Shown here: positions 16,536 through 25,771 of the stretch, piece by piece
Position numbering within the stretch: position 1 is the stretch's first letter
Layout of the letters: the number at the start of each line of letters is the position of its first letter
Origin: Collinsella sp.
Lineage (GTDB): Bacteria; Actinomycetota; Coriobacteriia; Coriobacteriales; Coriobacteriaceae
Direction: 5' to 3'
Assembly (NCBI GenBank): GCA_019414245.1
Contig: DXMK01000015.1
Span: forward strand, 107,283 to 171,282
Length of the DNA stretch: 64,000 nt
Notes under the pieces: model-generated
Database searches by the model: none
The model's input: only the letters and a program-made list of their open reading frames with translations
Told to the model about the DNA's origin: nothing
Position numbers and translations under genes: made by a program

Positions 16536-17381
16536 TTAGATGTAGAGAATAAACTTGTGCTCGGTCTTATGGAACACGGTATAGCCAATAGCAAGAGCAA
16601 TAACAGCCCAAACAACACACAGCCCAAAGGTAAGCGCAGAAGGCACGGTATTAAACAGGAAGATATCACGCATAAACTGAAGGTAGTTGTACATGGGATT
16701 CACAACCACAAGCACCTGGATCCAATGTGCCATTTGGCTAATGTAATCGGTCGTCCAGAAAATAGGCGTCAGATACATCCAGGCCGTGATAACAACAGTC
16801 CACAGATGCATAACATCGCGGAAAAAGACCGCCAGCGCCGACAGCATCATGCCCAAGCCCATGCAGAAACACATAAGCAACAGCAAGCAAACCGGCAGCA
16901 GAATTAAATGCCAGGTAGGGACAACACGGAACCAAACCATAACCAAAGCCACAGCGACCAAAGAGAAGGAAAAGTTGACAAGAGAGAACAGCACCTTCTG
17001 CACCGGGAATACCCAGCGATGAACCTTAACCTTCTTGAGCAAAGAAGACGCCCAAATGATGGACATGAGCGCCTGGTTCGTCGACTCGGACATGACGGAG
17101 AACGTAATGTTACCGACAATCAGATACAACGGATACATTTCGGGCGTAATTGATCCATTGCGGCTCTGGCCAAAAATCGTAGAAAACACGATCGACATAA
17201 CAACCATCATAAGCAACGGGTTAAGCACAGACCATGCCACGCCCAAAACACTGCGACGATATTTGATTTTAAAATCTTTGGTGACAAGCTGCTTAAGAAT
17301 GAACTTGTCCTTTTCAAAATCATTTTTAGCGTGAGAGGCCGGTTTAGCCACCGCTTTCTGACTCTCTACATTGTCAGCCAC
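16536..17381 (-). CDS. Polysaccharide ABC exporter, permease subunit (Wzm-like)
   Basis: Integral membrane partner of the ATPase above. Seen: 281 residues with about six hydrophobic helices, a cytosolic N-terminus with the FKIKYRRSVLGVAWS amphipathic entry helix typical of ABC-2 O-antigen/teichoic acid permeases, and NPMYNYLQFMRD near the last helices. The start is taken as GTG 17381: AAGGAG lies seven bases upstream, while the upstream in-frame ATG has no site. A minus-strand TATACT at 17419-17424 could be its -10. It is transcribed away from the glycosyltransferase at 17543. Confidence 0.92.
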   Translation of the reverse strand: MADNVESQKAVAKPASHAKNDFEKDKFILKQLVTKDFKIKYRRSVLGVAWSVLNPLLMMVVMSIVFSTIFGQSRNGSITPEMYPLYLIVGNITFSVMSESTNQALMSIIWASSLLKKVKVHRWVFPVQKVLFSLVNFSFSLVAVALVMVWFRVVPTWHLILLPVCLLLLMCFCMGLGMMLSALAVFFRDVMHLWTVVITAWMYLTPIFWTTDYISQMAHWIQVLVVVNPMYNYLQFMRDIFLFNTVPSALTFGLCVVWAVIALAIGYTVFHKTEHKFILYI

Positions 17382-17403
17382 GGACCATCTCCTTGTCTCG
17401 TAA

Positions 17404-17537
17404 AACATAACATTGGAAAGTATAGCCCTCCCACGTTGACGATAATCCACCGCAACAAATCTGGAGAACTAACCCATATCTAATCAAAGGGGCAGGCGAT
17501 AGGTATACTTTCGACCAGATGAGTCATTAAAGGAGGT
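17404..17537. promoter_or_regulatory. Divergent promoter region, wzm-like / GT2
   Basis: TATACT appears on the minus strand at 17419-17424 for the exporter and on the plus strand at 17504-17509 for the glycosyltransferase; -35 boxes are weak on both sides. The plus-strand gene has a near-consensus site AAAGGAGGT ending near 17537. Confidence 0.5.
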
Positions 17538-17542
17538 CCTAC

Positions 17543-18472
17543 ATGGACTATTCAAATACCGCCGTCATAATCCCCTGTTACAACGAAGCGCTGACGATTG
17601 GCAAAGTTGTCGACGATTTTCATCGAGAGCTGCCCGGCGCAGTTGTCTATGTTTACGACAACAACTCTTCCGATGACACTTCGCATATCGCCAAGCAGCA
17701 CGGGGCTAAGGTGCGCCACGAGCCCAGGCAGGGCAAAGGCAACGTGTGCCGTCAAATGTTCCGCGATATCGATGCCGAGTGCTACTTAATGGTCGACGGC
17801 GACGATACCTACCCCGCCGAAGCTGCCAAGTCACTCTGCAATCCCATCCTTAACGGCGAAGCAGATATGACCGTTGGCGATCGCCTGTCAAACGGCACCT
17901 ATGCCGAAGAGAATAAACGAGCCTTTCACGGCTTTGGCAACAACCTTGTTCGTGCGATGATCAAATGGATTTACGGCTACAGCTTTGACGACGTGATGAC
18001 CGGCTACCGAGCCATGAGCAAGCCTTTCGTCAAGACCTTCCCCGTTTTGAGTGAGGGCTTCCAGATCGAAACCGAGCTCTCAATCCACGCCGTCGATCAC
18101 CGCTGGCGAATTCAAGACGTACCGGTGGAGTATCGTGATCGCCCTGCCGGCTCCGAGTCCAAGCTCAACACAATTAGCGACGGTATTAAAGTCATAGCAA
18201 TGATTGGAACGCTCTTTAAAGACTATCGTCCGCTCAAGTTCTTCAGTCTTATCGCGATGATCTTTGCCATCATAGGGCTCGCCCTCGGTATACCAATCGT
18301 CGCAGAGTACATCCAGACCGGATTAGTCCCTCGCTTCCCCACCGCAATGCTCGCCGTCTCGTTCATGTTCTTATGCGGGTTAAGCCTGGCAACGGGGCTC
18401 ATTCTCGACTCGGTTGCGAAGGTAGAACGAAAGCAATGGGAGCTACAAGCCTATAAAACCTATTCGAAATAA
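17543..18472 (+). CDS. Membrane-associated GT2 glycosyltransferase (DPM/DPG-synthase-like)
   Basis: Likely transfers a sugar from a nucleotide donor to undecaprenyl phosphate or another lipid carrier at the membrane. Seen: 309 residues; N-terminal GT-A fold with VIIPCYNEA at 8-16, VYDNNSSDDT and DGDDTY at 85-90 as the metal site; a GFQIETEL segment; two hydrophobic helices in the C-terminal 80 residues. This layout is typical of polyprenyl-phosphate sugar synthases; the sugar cannot be read from sequence. It stands alone between the divergent promoter and a strong convergent terminator. Confidence 0.88.
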   Translation: MDYSNTAVIIPCYNEALTIGKVVDDFHRELPGAVVYVYDNNSSDDTSHIAKQHGAKVRHEPRQGKGNVCRQMFRDIDAECYLMVDGDDTYPAEAAKSLCNPILNGEADMTVGDRLSNGTYAEENKRAFHGFGNNLVRAMIKWIYGYSFDDVMTGYRAMSKPFVKTFPVLSEGFQIETELSIHAVDHRWRIQDVPVEYRDRPAGSESKLNTISDGIKVIAMIGTLFKDYRPLKFFSLIAMIFAIIGLALGIPIVAEYIQTGLVPRFPTAMLAVSFMFLCGLSLATGLILDSVAKVERKQWELQAYKTYSK

Positions 18473-18510
18473 GATGAGGTCCGGACTTAATCCGGACCTC
18501 ATCTTATTTA
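18471..18510. terminator. Bidirectional terminator between convergent genes
   Basis: 15-bp perfect stem (18471-18485 with 18491-18505), loop CTTAA, with A/T-rich flanks on both sides. It overlaps the stop codons of both the GT2 (plus) and the GlfT2-like gene (minus). Confidence 0.9.
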
Positions 18511-20345
18511 AGACCCAAATACTGTTCCCAAAACTCTCGCGAAGTCATGTACGGCATGGCATCTTTCCATGCCCCCCTGACATTCTTGCCTTCTTTACGA
18601 TATCGCTCCATCAGTTCGTGCTCTCGGCGGCGAATACTCTTAAACCGCGCTCGGTCCATCGTGCGGACCGACCCCTTCTCGCGGGTCGGATCAAGAAAGA
18701 CCAGCGTCTTGCAACGTGTCGAGTTACCTTCAAGCGTACAGCTGCCGTTCTTAACAACATAACCGGGCTTCCCGCGCAGCAGCGCATCGGGAAGATAGTG
18801 TTTGTCGTAAGGAATAGATCTCCAATACTTCATAAATTTCGAGGGATGGAATTCCAGATTAACATTAGCGAGTATTTGCTCCGTAACCCCGCCCTTGCGA
18901 AGAAGCTCCGGATCCATTTCAGAAACAGGAATCAGTTTTTCGTTTAACTTACCCTTGCCGATCATCGTCGCGGCGCCATCAAGCTTCTGGAGATACTCAG
19001 GGCCACGCAGATAATCCTCAAAGCCATCGAGAATAAACTCGGCAGCCTGATAGTCCATATCGCGCAAGTTCTGACGTACCCCTCGCTGAATACGAAGGAC
19101 AAACATCTTCTCATCAGCACAATCATCGAGAGCAATCATGGCAAAGAAGTTGCGGAAGTACTGGTAGCAATCAACCGATGCGCGGAAACGCCCCTCAAAG
19201 CTTGCATGCCACACGCAAATGCAATTCATGGTCATGTAGACAGGCTTATTGCGCATGCCAAACTCAACGTCGTCGCAGCGGATAAAGAAAGGCATGGGAA
19301 GGCCGTTCTTTTCGATAGCCTTCACCGGAATGCAGCTATACCACCAAGCTCCATAGGCCTGATCAACTTCAACGTTCGTACGTTCATTTTCGAGGATGTC
19401 GGACAGCTTGCCAACATTCAGGTCCTCTTTTACGCGACGATAGGCACCGGTAGTCGCCACATACGAGACATCCTCAAACTGACGAGTAGGGTCCTCCATT
19501 GAGAGCATGGCGCCGTTAATAAAGGCGTCTTTATACTTGCCCTTAGCAAGAGAGAGGAGATTGAACGTGCGGATCAAACTCTCGGGCATGATAGAGACAT
19601 CGTCATCCATCAAGATGATATGGGTGAACTGACCAGGAGTTTCGGTAGCCGCCATCATTCCACGTGCAAATCCTCCCGAACCGCCTGTATTGGGATTCGG
19701 GAGTACGGTAACCAACTCGTCAGATAGCGCCGCGGAATCGAGCGTCTGGCCATTGTCGACGACAAACATGTGGAAGTGATCGCGAATCGGACCGTCCTCT
19801 TTAGAGATGCCGGTTTTAACGAGCTCAATGTTTGGAAGAATATATCGTTCATTCTTAAATGTGGTGGTAGAAAGAGCAAGATTGATCGGGTTAATTGAGC
19901 CCTCAGGAACATCCGTCAGGTAAGAAGCGCTCAAAAGGTCAACGGAATAGCCCTCGTCGCTCTCAATCCAAAAACCGATCAAGTCGTAGCCGGTTGTATC
20001 GATATCGATATCGAGAAAGCAAGGATCAAGTTTCTCGCCATCAAAAGGATACGATCTAAGCTCGACAGGATTCAGCTCGCCAGACCTCACTCCATGAACG
20101 ACAACCCGTCCTCTGCCAAATAAAGCCATATGCAAGACGACGCCGTCAACAGACGCATACTGATGCCATTTGCCAGCAGATAAGCCATTTACATACGTCA
20201 GAAAGCCAACGTTTCCATTGATATGAAGTGAATGAATGTCGTCATCATACGAAGCCTCACCGGAGAGCACGCGATAGTAGAGTTCGGGAAAATCCTTTGC
20301 ATGCTTTTCAACTTTAAGTACAACATTCGCAAGTTTAAACTGCAT
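18504..20345 (-). CDS. GlfT2-like galactofuranosyltransferase, copy A
   Basis: Predicted to polymerise or add galactofuranose from UDP-Galf. Seen: 613 residues; an N-terminal beta-rich domain (about 1-160), then a GT-A domain with VVDNGQTL, the donor-site stretch NPNTGGSGGFARG at 217-229 and metal-binding DDD at 247-249, a WHASF segment (the His-containing block of the family), and a helical C-terminal region. This four-part layout matches mycobacterial GlfT2 (known). ATG 20345 follows TTAAGG; a TTG at 20363 is rejected. It is a clear paralogue of the gene at 21665. A LicD gene lies between them, 32 bases upstream. Confidence 0.87.
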   Translation of the reverse strand: MQFKLANVVLKVEKHAKDFPELYYRVLSGEASYDDDIHSLHINGNVGFLTYVNGLSAGKWHQYASVDGVVLHMALFGRGRVVVHGVRSGELNPVELRSYPFDGEKLDPCFLDIDIDTTGYDLIGFWIESDEGYSVDLLSASYLTDVPEGSINPINLALSTTTFKNERYILPNIELVKTGISKEDGPIRDHFHMFVVDNGQTLDSAALSDELVTVLPNPNTGGSGGFARGMMAATETPGQFTHIILMDDDVSIMPESLIRTFNLLSLAKGKYKDAFINGAMLSMEDPTRQFEDVSYVATTGAYRRVKEDLNVGKLSDILENERTNVEVDQAYGAWWYSCIPVKAIEKNGLPMPFFIRCDDVEFGMRNKPVYMTMNCICVWHASFEGRFRASVDCYQYFRNFFAMIALDDCADEKMFVLRIQRGVRQNLRDMDYQAAEFILDGFEDYLRGPEYLQKLDGAATMIGKGKLNEKLIPVSEMDPELLRKGGVTEQILANVNLEFHPSKFMKYWRSIPYDKHYLPDALLRGKPGYVVKNGSCTLEGNSTRCKTLVFLDPTREKGSVRTMDRARFKSIRRREHELMERYRKEGKNVRGAWKDAMPYMTSREFWEQYLGLK

Positions 20346-20377
20346 TTTAAATACCTTAATCAAAGCCGTTGTAACTA

Positions 20378-21565
20378 CTAATTACATTCGTCGACAAACC
20401 TTGCCATCGCGGAGCGAACATCGGGATCAGACAAAACATCCTTTGCAAAATGATCATGCCCGCAGATGTCCATAGGCATATAAGGCCATCCAGGGAAACA
20501 GTCATCAGCAACTCCCTCAGCGTTCGAAGGAATTGAAAAGGAAAAATCCTCAAAAGCATGCTTACCGACGGGCAATATATCATTATGGTCCCAGATAATT
20601 TTCCGCTTTGGTGCATTAAACATATTGTCTATTGCATATGCAAAATCGCCACAAGGATCACTAGTCAACAAGCAGAGTTCATGAGCCTTATCATTAAATT
20701 GATCAAATACTTCCTGAACTCGATCGACATCCGCCTTAGTTATGGCGGCTCTCTGCGCCTTTAGATCCACATCTCCGCATTGAACACAAAAGCCGCTCTC
20801 AGGATGGAACATCCAAGGATTGTCTCTCCAAAAACTGAAATCACATTCATGTTGGTCAAAGTAATCCATTAGTTCAATTCTGAGTTGTCTAAGCTGATCA
20901 TTAGAATGCTTAGAATTTCCTACCGCCCAATCGTAGATAGAGATATCAATAAAACAGGGAATAAATGAGCTTTTTGAGCAAAAGCGAACTTGACGACACT
21001 TTACAAACCAGTCATATACGAGAGTGATTTGATATTCAGGGTCGTTTTTCAAAGCGGCAGTGAGCTTATCCACATCGGACCTAATCATGCAGATATCAAT
21101 ATCGTCATCCCAAGGAATAAAACCCGATCGAGACAAAGTGCCAACGAGAGAACCATAAGAGAGCCAGTATTGAATATTATTGGCAGTGCAAATCGCGTCT
21201 AGCTTACTCATCAACGCCGCGTTTGCCTGCTGCATCAATCGAATATCGCCCTCGGCGTCGGGTAACGCATCAAAGATTTTGCAACGGAGCTCAAAAGGGG
21301 TGAGATCGGGGTACGCACGCCGTGCCAATAATTCAAAGCGGAGGGCCATCTGTTCTGACAGACTTTGTTGGCGTTGCTTGAGCAAATCAATCTCTGGAAA
21401 TAATCGAGTATCGAATTTGTAATTGATATTCATATTGATGCCTTTATCGGCCTGTTCAATACGGGCGAAAACCTCGTCAAAACGACGATCCATATCCTCA
21501 TGCATGGCATGTAATGAACGGGATGAGCCGGGAAGAATCTTTTTTATATTTGAAAGCAACGACAT
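20378..21565 (-). CDS. LicD-family phosphotransferase with coiled N-terminus
   Basis: LicD proteins move phospho-groups such as phosphocholine or phosphoribitol from CDP donors onto glycans (known for the family). Seen: 395 residues; the first ~120 are helical and charged, as in a coiled coil. The LicD core follows with YGSLVGTLSRSGFIPWDDDID, the acidic block at 153-157. No membrane segment. GGAAGG lies seven bases before ATG 21565. It sits between the two GlfT2-like genes, so its acceptor may be the galactofuranan. The acceptor and transferred group are not readable. Confidence 0.85.
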   Translation of the reverse strand: MSLLSNIKKILPGSSRSLHAMHEDMDRRFDEVFARIEQADKGINMNINYKFDTRLFPEIDLLKQRQQSLSEQMALRFELLARRAYPDLTPFELRCKIFDALPDAEGDIRLMQQANAALMSKLDAICTANNIQYWLSYGSLVGTLSRSGFIPWDDDIDICMIRSDVDKLTAALKNDPEYQITLVYDWFVKCRQVRFCSKSSFIPCFIDISIYDWAVGNSKHSNDQLRQLRIELMDYFDQHECDFSFWRDNPWMFHPESGFCVQCGDVDLKAQRAAITKADVDRVQEVFDQFNDKAHELCLLTSDPCGDFAYAIDNMFNAPKRKIIWDHNDILPVGKHAFEDFSFSIPSNAEGVADDCFPGWPYMPMDICGHDHFAKDVLSDPDVRSAMARFVDECN

Positions 21566-21621
21566 GACCTAACCTTCCCAATGACAGACAATGAACGAAG
21601 CACAATTACTCATATGATACA

Positions 21622-21656
21622 AAAGAATGAGTGGGTCTCACTTTGAAACCCACTCA
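21622..21656 (-). terminator. Terminator after GlfT2-like copy B
   Basis: Minus-strand 9-bp perfect stem (21648-21656 with 21628-21636), 11-base loop, then TTCTTTTG. It separates the transcript of 21665-23545 from the LicD gene. Confidence 0.75.
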
Positions 21657-21664
21657 CATGAAGA

Positions 21665-23545
21665 CTACTCCGACGCCTCTTTCAAATACTGTTTCCAGAA
21701 ATCGATTGAAGTAAAGACATCTCTATACGAAGCGTATTCGGCATAAATCTTGTCTTTGTTACGCTTGAATTCCTTCTCGGCCTTACGAAAACGAGTCCAA
21801 ACCTCTTTGAAACGCTTCTTATCCATATGTCTAATGGCGCCCTTTTTATTAGGCATATCTACCACAATAAGCGTGTCAACATTCCTGATTTTACCGGCGG
21901 GATAGACCCATCCCGCAGCATCAATAACAGCAACCTTGTCCCTACGCTTTGCTGAATCATTAACAAATCGATGGCCATTGATGGTGATAAAGTCAAAAAG
22001 AGACTGGAGCTTACTTCGACCGCCTTCTAAGGACAAATTGTAATAAGTCAAAGAGTTTAAGTCGACGCCAAGCTTCAAAGCTTCTGGAGCAAGTTGTTCT
22101 AGAGGGATCAGTCTCTCTTTCTCCCTATTCGCTTCCATGAAACGCGACTCAGCAACAGGATGGGAGATCCATTGTGGACCCCTCAGAAAATCCTCCAGTC
22201 CTTTAACAGCAAGCATTGCATCGTCATAATTAAATTTCTTGAGATCGAGCTCAACCTCTCGCCTGATTTCTTTTAGAAAATCAGTAATCGGAGCAATGCC
22301 AGTTGTCGCTTGGCTGATGAGTGTATTACGGCTCACCTGATATCGTTCAACAGCAGCGCTGTATTTGAACTTAAACGCATTGTGCCAGACACAGATACCA
22401 TTCATGGTCATGAATTTGGGCTTGCAACGAAGAGCGTACTCGGCGTCATCGGATCGGACAAACAACGGCAGAGGAAGCCCGTAGGCTTCAATAGCCGTTA
22501 CAGGAATCACGCAGAACCACCAACCCGCATACTGCTGAATCGTATCCCCATATAAATCCGAAGGTGTCTGGAAAACCTCAGACTCAACGATGTCATGAAG
22601 TGACGTCATGTAACCTTCGGGTTTCAAAGGGGAAAAATTGCCCTTTTGAGTAAAAAATCCCAAATCCTCAGTACGAAGCTCCGGCTCTTCAAGACTCATC
22701 ATCGCGCCAGATAAAAAGGCATTAACATATTCGTCTTTAAGCAATGACAGCAGATTGAATGTTCGAATGAAGCTCTCCGGGAGAACCTCAACATCATCAT
22801 CCATGAGCAAAACGTGTGTCGCTTTCGGAGACTGCTCAAGTGCCTCAATCATGCCACGAGCAAATCCACCGGAACCACCAACATTAGGATTGGGATGAAT
22901 CGTAACCTGCGAAGAATTTAAGCTAGCGCAATCTAGCGTTCGTCCGTTATCAATAACATGAACATGGAAATGCTTCGAAATCAGTTCGTCAGAATCTATC
23001 ACGTATTTCTGTAAAAGTGAAAGATTGCGAAGGATGTAATCCTCTTTTTTGAACGTAGTACTTGCGAGCGCAAGCTCGACAGAGCGAACATCATGCTCAT
23101 CGCAGACGCAATAATAATATGCGTTGCGAAGCTTAACAGGACCAGCCGTGCTGATGCGGAATGAGTGAAGCGTCTCCCCATCAATTGGAGTGAGTTCCAA
23201 ATCAAAGGACTCCCACTCATCAGATGAGCACAACTCAGCGTCCGAGCAGTCTACTAAAGAGGGACTCCAACTGTAGCTATTGGCATATGTCTGTTGAAGA
23301 ACACAGGCAGAACCACGATATTCAAAATGAAGATAGAACCTTTTTGCAATTGTGTACTTCCGCCACTTACAAATAGAAAGAGAATTAAAGTACGTCGTAA
23401 AGTCAATACTTGAAGGTGACGCTATGTTGACAGAGCTATTGGAAGCTGAGGTCGCATGGCCCTCAAGCACCCTGTAGCACAGTGATGGGTACTGAGACAT
23501 AACGTCAGAATCGCTAAATATTAAATTGGCGAGTTTAAACTTCAT
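21665..23545 (-). CDS. GlfT2-like galactofuranosyltransferase, copy B
   Basis: 626 residues, same architecture as the copy at 18504: beta-rich N-domain, VIDNGRTL, donor-site NPNVGGSGGFARG at 219-231, metal site DDD at 249-251, WHNAF block, basic C-terminus. The two begin alike (KFKLAN) and share many short blocks but are far from identical, so they are old paralogues or separately acquired enzymes with different acceptor or linkage preferences. In mycobacteria GlfT1 starts and GlfT2 extends the chain (known); two GlfT2-like enzymes here may build alternating linkages (inference). Upstream site is weak. A membrane protein gene precedes it by 21 bases. Confidence 0.87.
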   Translation of the reverse strand: MKFKLANLIFSDSDVMSQYPSLCYRVLEGHATSASNSSVNIASPSSIDFTTYFNSLSICKWRKYTIAKRFYLHFEYRGSACVLQQTYANSYSWSPSLVDCSDAELCSSDEWESFDLELTPIDGETLHSFRISTAGPVKLRNAYYYCVCDEHDVRSVELALASTTFKKEDYILRNLSLLQKYVIDSDELISKHFHVHVIDNGRTLDCASLNSSQVTIHPNPNVGGSGGFARGMIEALEQSPKATHVLLMDDDVEVLPESFIRTFNLLSLLKDEYVNAFLSGAMMSLEEPELRTEDLGFFTQKGNFSPLKPEGYMTSLHDIVESEVFQTPSDLYGDTIQQYAGWWFCVIPVTAIEAYGLPLPLFVRSDDAEYALRCKPKFMTMNGICVWHNAFKFKYSAAVERYQVSRNTLISQATTGIAPITDFLKEIRREVELDLKKFNYDDAMLAVKGLEDFLRGPQWISHPVAESRFMEANREKERLIPLEQLAPEALKLGVDLNSLTYYNLSLEGGRSKLQSLFDFITINGHRFVNDSAKRRDKVAVIDAAGWVYPAGKIRNVDTLIVVDMPNKKGAIRHMDKKRFKEVWTRFRKAEKEFKRNKDKIYAEYASYRDVFTSIDFWKQYLKEASE

Positions 23546-23566
23546 CTAACAACCAACCCTAATTCT

Positions 23567-25603
23567 CTAATTGACATCATCTATCCGATACAGACGGTTA
23601 TCGTCTTTCGATAGTACTAACGTAAGCCCTGGAGTATCATCCGTGATCTTATTGATACCCCTCCAGAGCTTCTCCTGATAGTACAAATAATAAGGATGCT
23701 CATCATCCCTACAGCCACCTTGCCCTAATATCAAAATATACTTTGCGCTCAAATTTTGGGCCGCCCGTCTAACTTCAGGATTCACTGAAATTTGATTCAG
23801 CTTTGTACGAACCAATTGGCTGTCCCTAGAGTCATTGTTATTTTCGCCAATATGCGTCGTGCGGTAGTAGACATTTAAATCAGAAACCGAATTTGCAAAG
23901 AAACTGCCATCCTCCGGATTATTGAGAATAACGTCGTCTGAATTGACAACCTTTTTTACCTCATTAACAAAAGCTTGCTCTTCTCCCGAATAGAAATTAG
24001 GAGCGGTAAGAGAGTATTTACCGATCTGCGCAGCCGATGTATTGCCAAAAGCAGTAGTGATTTTTAAATGACCATATATGTCAAAATTAGGGGCATAGAT
24101 CAATACTGATGCAATTAAAAGGAGCACTGAAACGATGGCTCCGGCGGACCAATGCTCAAAACAATAGCAGCGTTTAATTCGACCATAAAGGAATTCAACC
24201 ATACGAAGGCAGCCTAAAACTACCAAGGGCATCGATGCCAGTACACAAATGGCAGCCACACGATTACCGTCTGTATACCAAAATCCTGACAGCAACGATT
24301 TAAACGACAAATCGGTACCCTTAGCAACAACAGTGATCATTGCGCCAACGGTAAACGATGCACACAGCCACCTGTTTCGCTTTTCTCTAAAAGAATAAAG
24401 GACCCCTACGATAAAGAGCAGCGAAATAAGAAGCTGAGCCATACACCCGAGAGAAAAAGAGAAATCAAAGCAATTAACAAACGCTTGGAATAACGAACAC
24501 TCCCTGGACCACCAAAAGCCAACGATGCTCTGCATAAAAGGTAGCTTATACATAAATACCCATATGGCAACGACGCCTAAGCAAAAAATCGCCATGATGA
24601 TGTTTCTTTTTTTGTTTGAGAAACAGGAGGTTGAGAAATATAACCGAGACGCAATATAAGGACAGATAAATACACCAAAGGTAAAGACTGCAGACGGGTG
24701 AACAAATGCAACCCCAAAAAACCCTAAACACATCAAGAAAGCGGTGGAAACATCTCTTTTAGCGCTTCCGAAAGAGGCCGTCAACGTAATTAGCGCAGAA
24801 GCCAAAGCCGGAACGAAAAAACATGCAATAACATATGGGAAAAGAGGCCCATTGCAAGTGACCAGTTTCCAGGGAAAAGCAGAAAAAGCAAGAGTAAATA
24901 ACGATCCTAGACGCACAATTGAATCATTATCGGGATATAGAGTCCGCATAAAAGTGAGAACGCAAATTGGAAAGCACACAGCCATCAAGACGACAAACGA
25001 AGAAGTTTCAGCGATAACCGAACTGTGAGAAGTCAATCCGCCGGCAACGGCCGCAATGATATGCCAACCGGAGGGATAAAAACCACCTGAGCCATTAGAA
25101 CCAGTACACGGCGTCACACCTTCAGGAAGCAGAGAATAAATAGTCGGCACCTGTGTAAAGTCCCCAGAAGCCATAAAAAAATGAATCAAATTCAAATGTG
25201 TAACATTGTCGTGGGCCTGATCGAAGCTAAAGGCACTATCCATATTTTTGACAAAGAAAATCGAAGTTAGAACCAAAGCCACACAGACGTACAGAAAAGC
25301 AAGAGAAAGGTCTTGTCTTGAGATCGATACAGTTAATTGCTTTAAAAAAAACCGAGCAATAGCAAATAGACTCAGACCAATGACAAAGTTTATGATGAAG
25401 AAAAAGAGAGCGTTAGTTGAGAAGCCCAAAATAGAAAGTATTAGCCCTGTGGTCGAATACAGGGCGAAACTCAATGCAGGAGCAATGGCGATCTGAAGAA
25501 GGTCGATCCTCGAACGAACTGCACAAGCGAGCAACATTCCGGGAAAATAGAGAACGCAAAGGAACGCAAATGCGTTACATAAAAATAAGAACCAGCCGTA
25601 CAT
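23567..25603 (-). CDS. Large multi-pass membrane protein, GT-C-like
   Basis: 678 residues from ATG 25603. Seen: about a dozen hydrophobic helices through residue ~520, an early acidic loop containing DQAHDNVTHLNLIHFF, a WHIIAAVAG helix, then a soluble C-terminal part of about 150 residues with NNPEDGSFFANS and a Cys-containing GQGGCRDDEHPYY loop. This suggests a lipid-linked-sugar GT-C transferase or a polymerase-like protein (DUF6541-type from memory). Acidic residues in the first large external loop are where GT-C enzymes keep their catalytic Asp/Glu. No good ribosome site is visible; TTG 25615 is an alternative. Strongly A/T-rich. Confidence 0.75.
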   Translation of the reverse strand: MYGWFLFLCNAFAFLCVLYFPGMLLACAVRSRIDLLQIAIAPALSFALYSTTGLILSILGFSTNALFFFIINFVIGLSLFAIARFFLKQLTVSISRQDLSLAFLYVCVALVLTSIFFVKNMDSAFSFDQAHDNVTHLNLIHFFMASGDFTQVPTIYSLLPEGVTPCTGSNGSGGFYPSGWHIIAAVAGGLTSHSSVIAETSSFVVLMAVCFPICVLTFMRTLYPDNDSIVRLGSLFTLAFSAFPWKLVTCNGPLFPYVIACFFVPALASALITLTASFGSAKRDVSTAFLMCLGFFGVAFVHPSAVFTFGVFICPYIASRLYFSTSCFSNKKRNIIMAIFCLGVVAIWVFMYKLPFMQSIVGFWWSRECSLFQAFVNCFDFSFSLGCMAQLLISLLFIVGVLYSFREKRNRWLCASFTVGAMITVVAKGTDLSFKSLLSGFWYTDGNRVAAICVLASMPLVVLGCLRMVEFLYGRIKRCYCFEHWSAGAIVSVLLLIASVLIYAPNFDIYGHLKITTAFGNTSAAQIGKYSLTAPNFYSGEEQAFVNEVKKVVNSDDVILNNPEDGSFFANSVSDLNVYYRTTHIGENNNDSRDSQLVRTKLNQISVNPEVRRAAQNLSAKYILILGQGGCRDDEHPYYLYYQEKLWRGINKITDDTPGLTLVLSKDDNRLYRIDDVN

Positions 25604-25771
25604 AAACAAAACCAACCAATAAAATCAATATGTGAATCATTCAAACTAGAATTTGTTTTCGAAATAGTAGCTTCAAGGTTGCCCGACAATAGCGCCAAAA
25701 CCGTTGACAGATAGCCGATCCGAAATGATCAGGCATACGCCAAAAGACCAAAACGCTATAGTATCTGCGCA

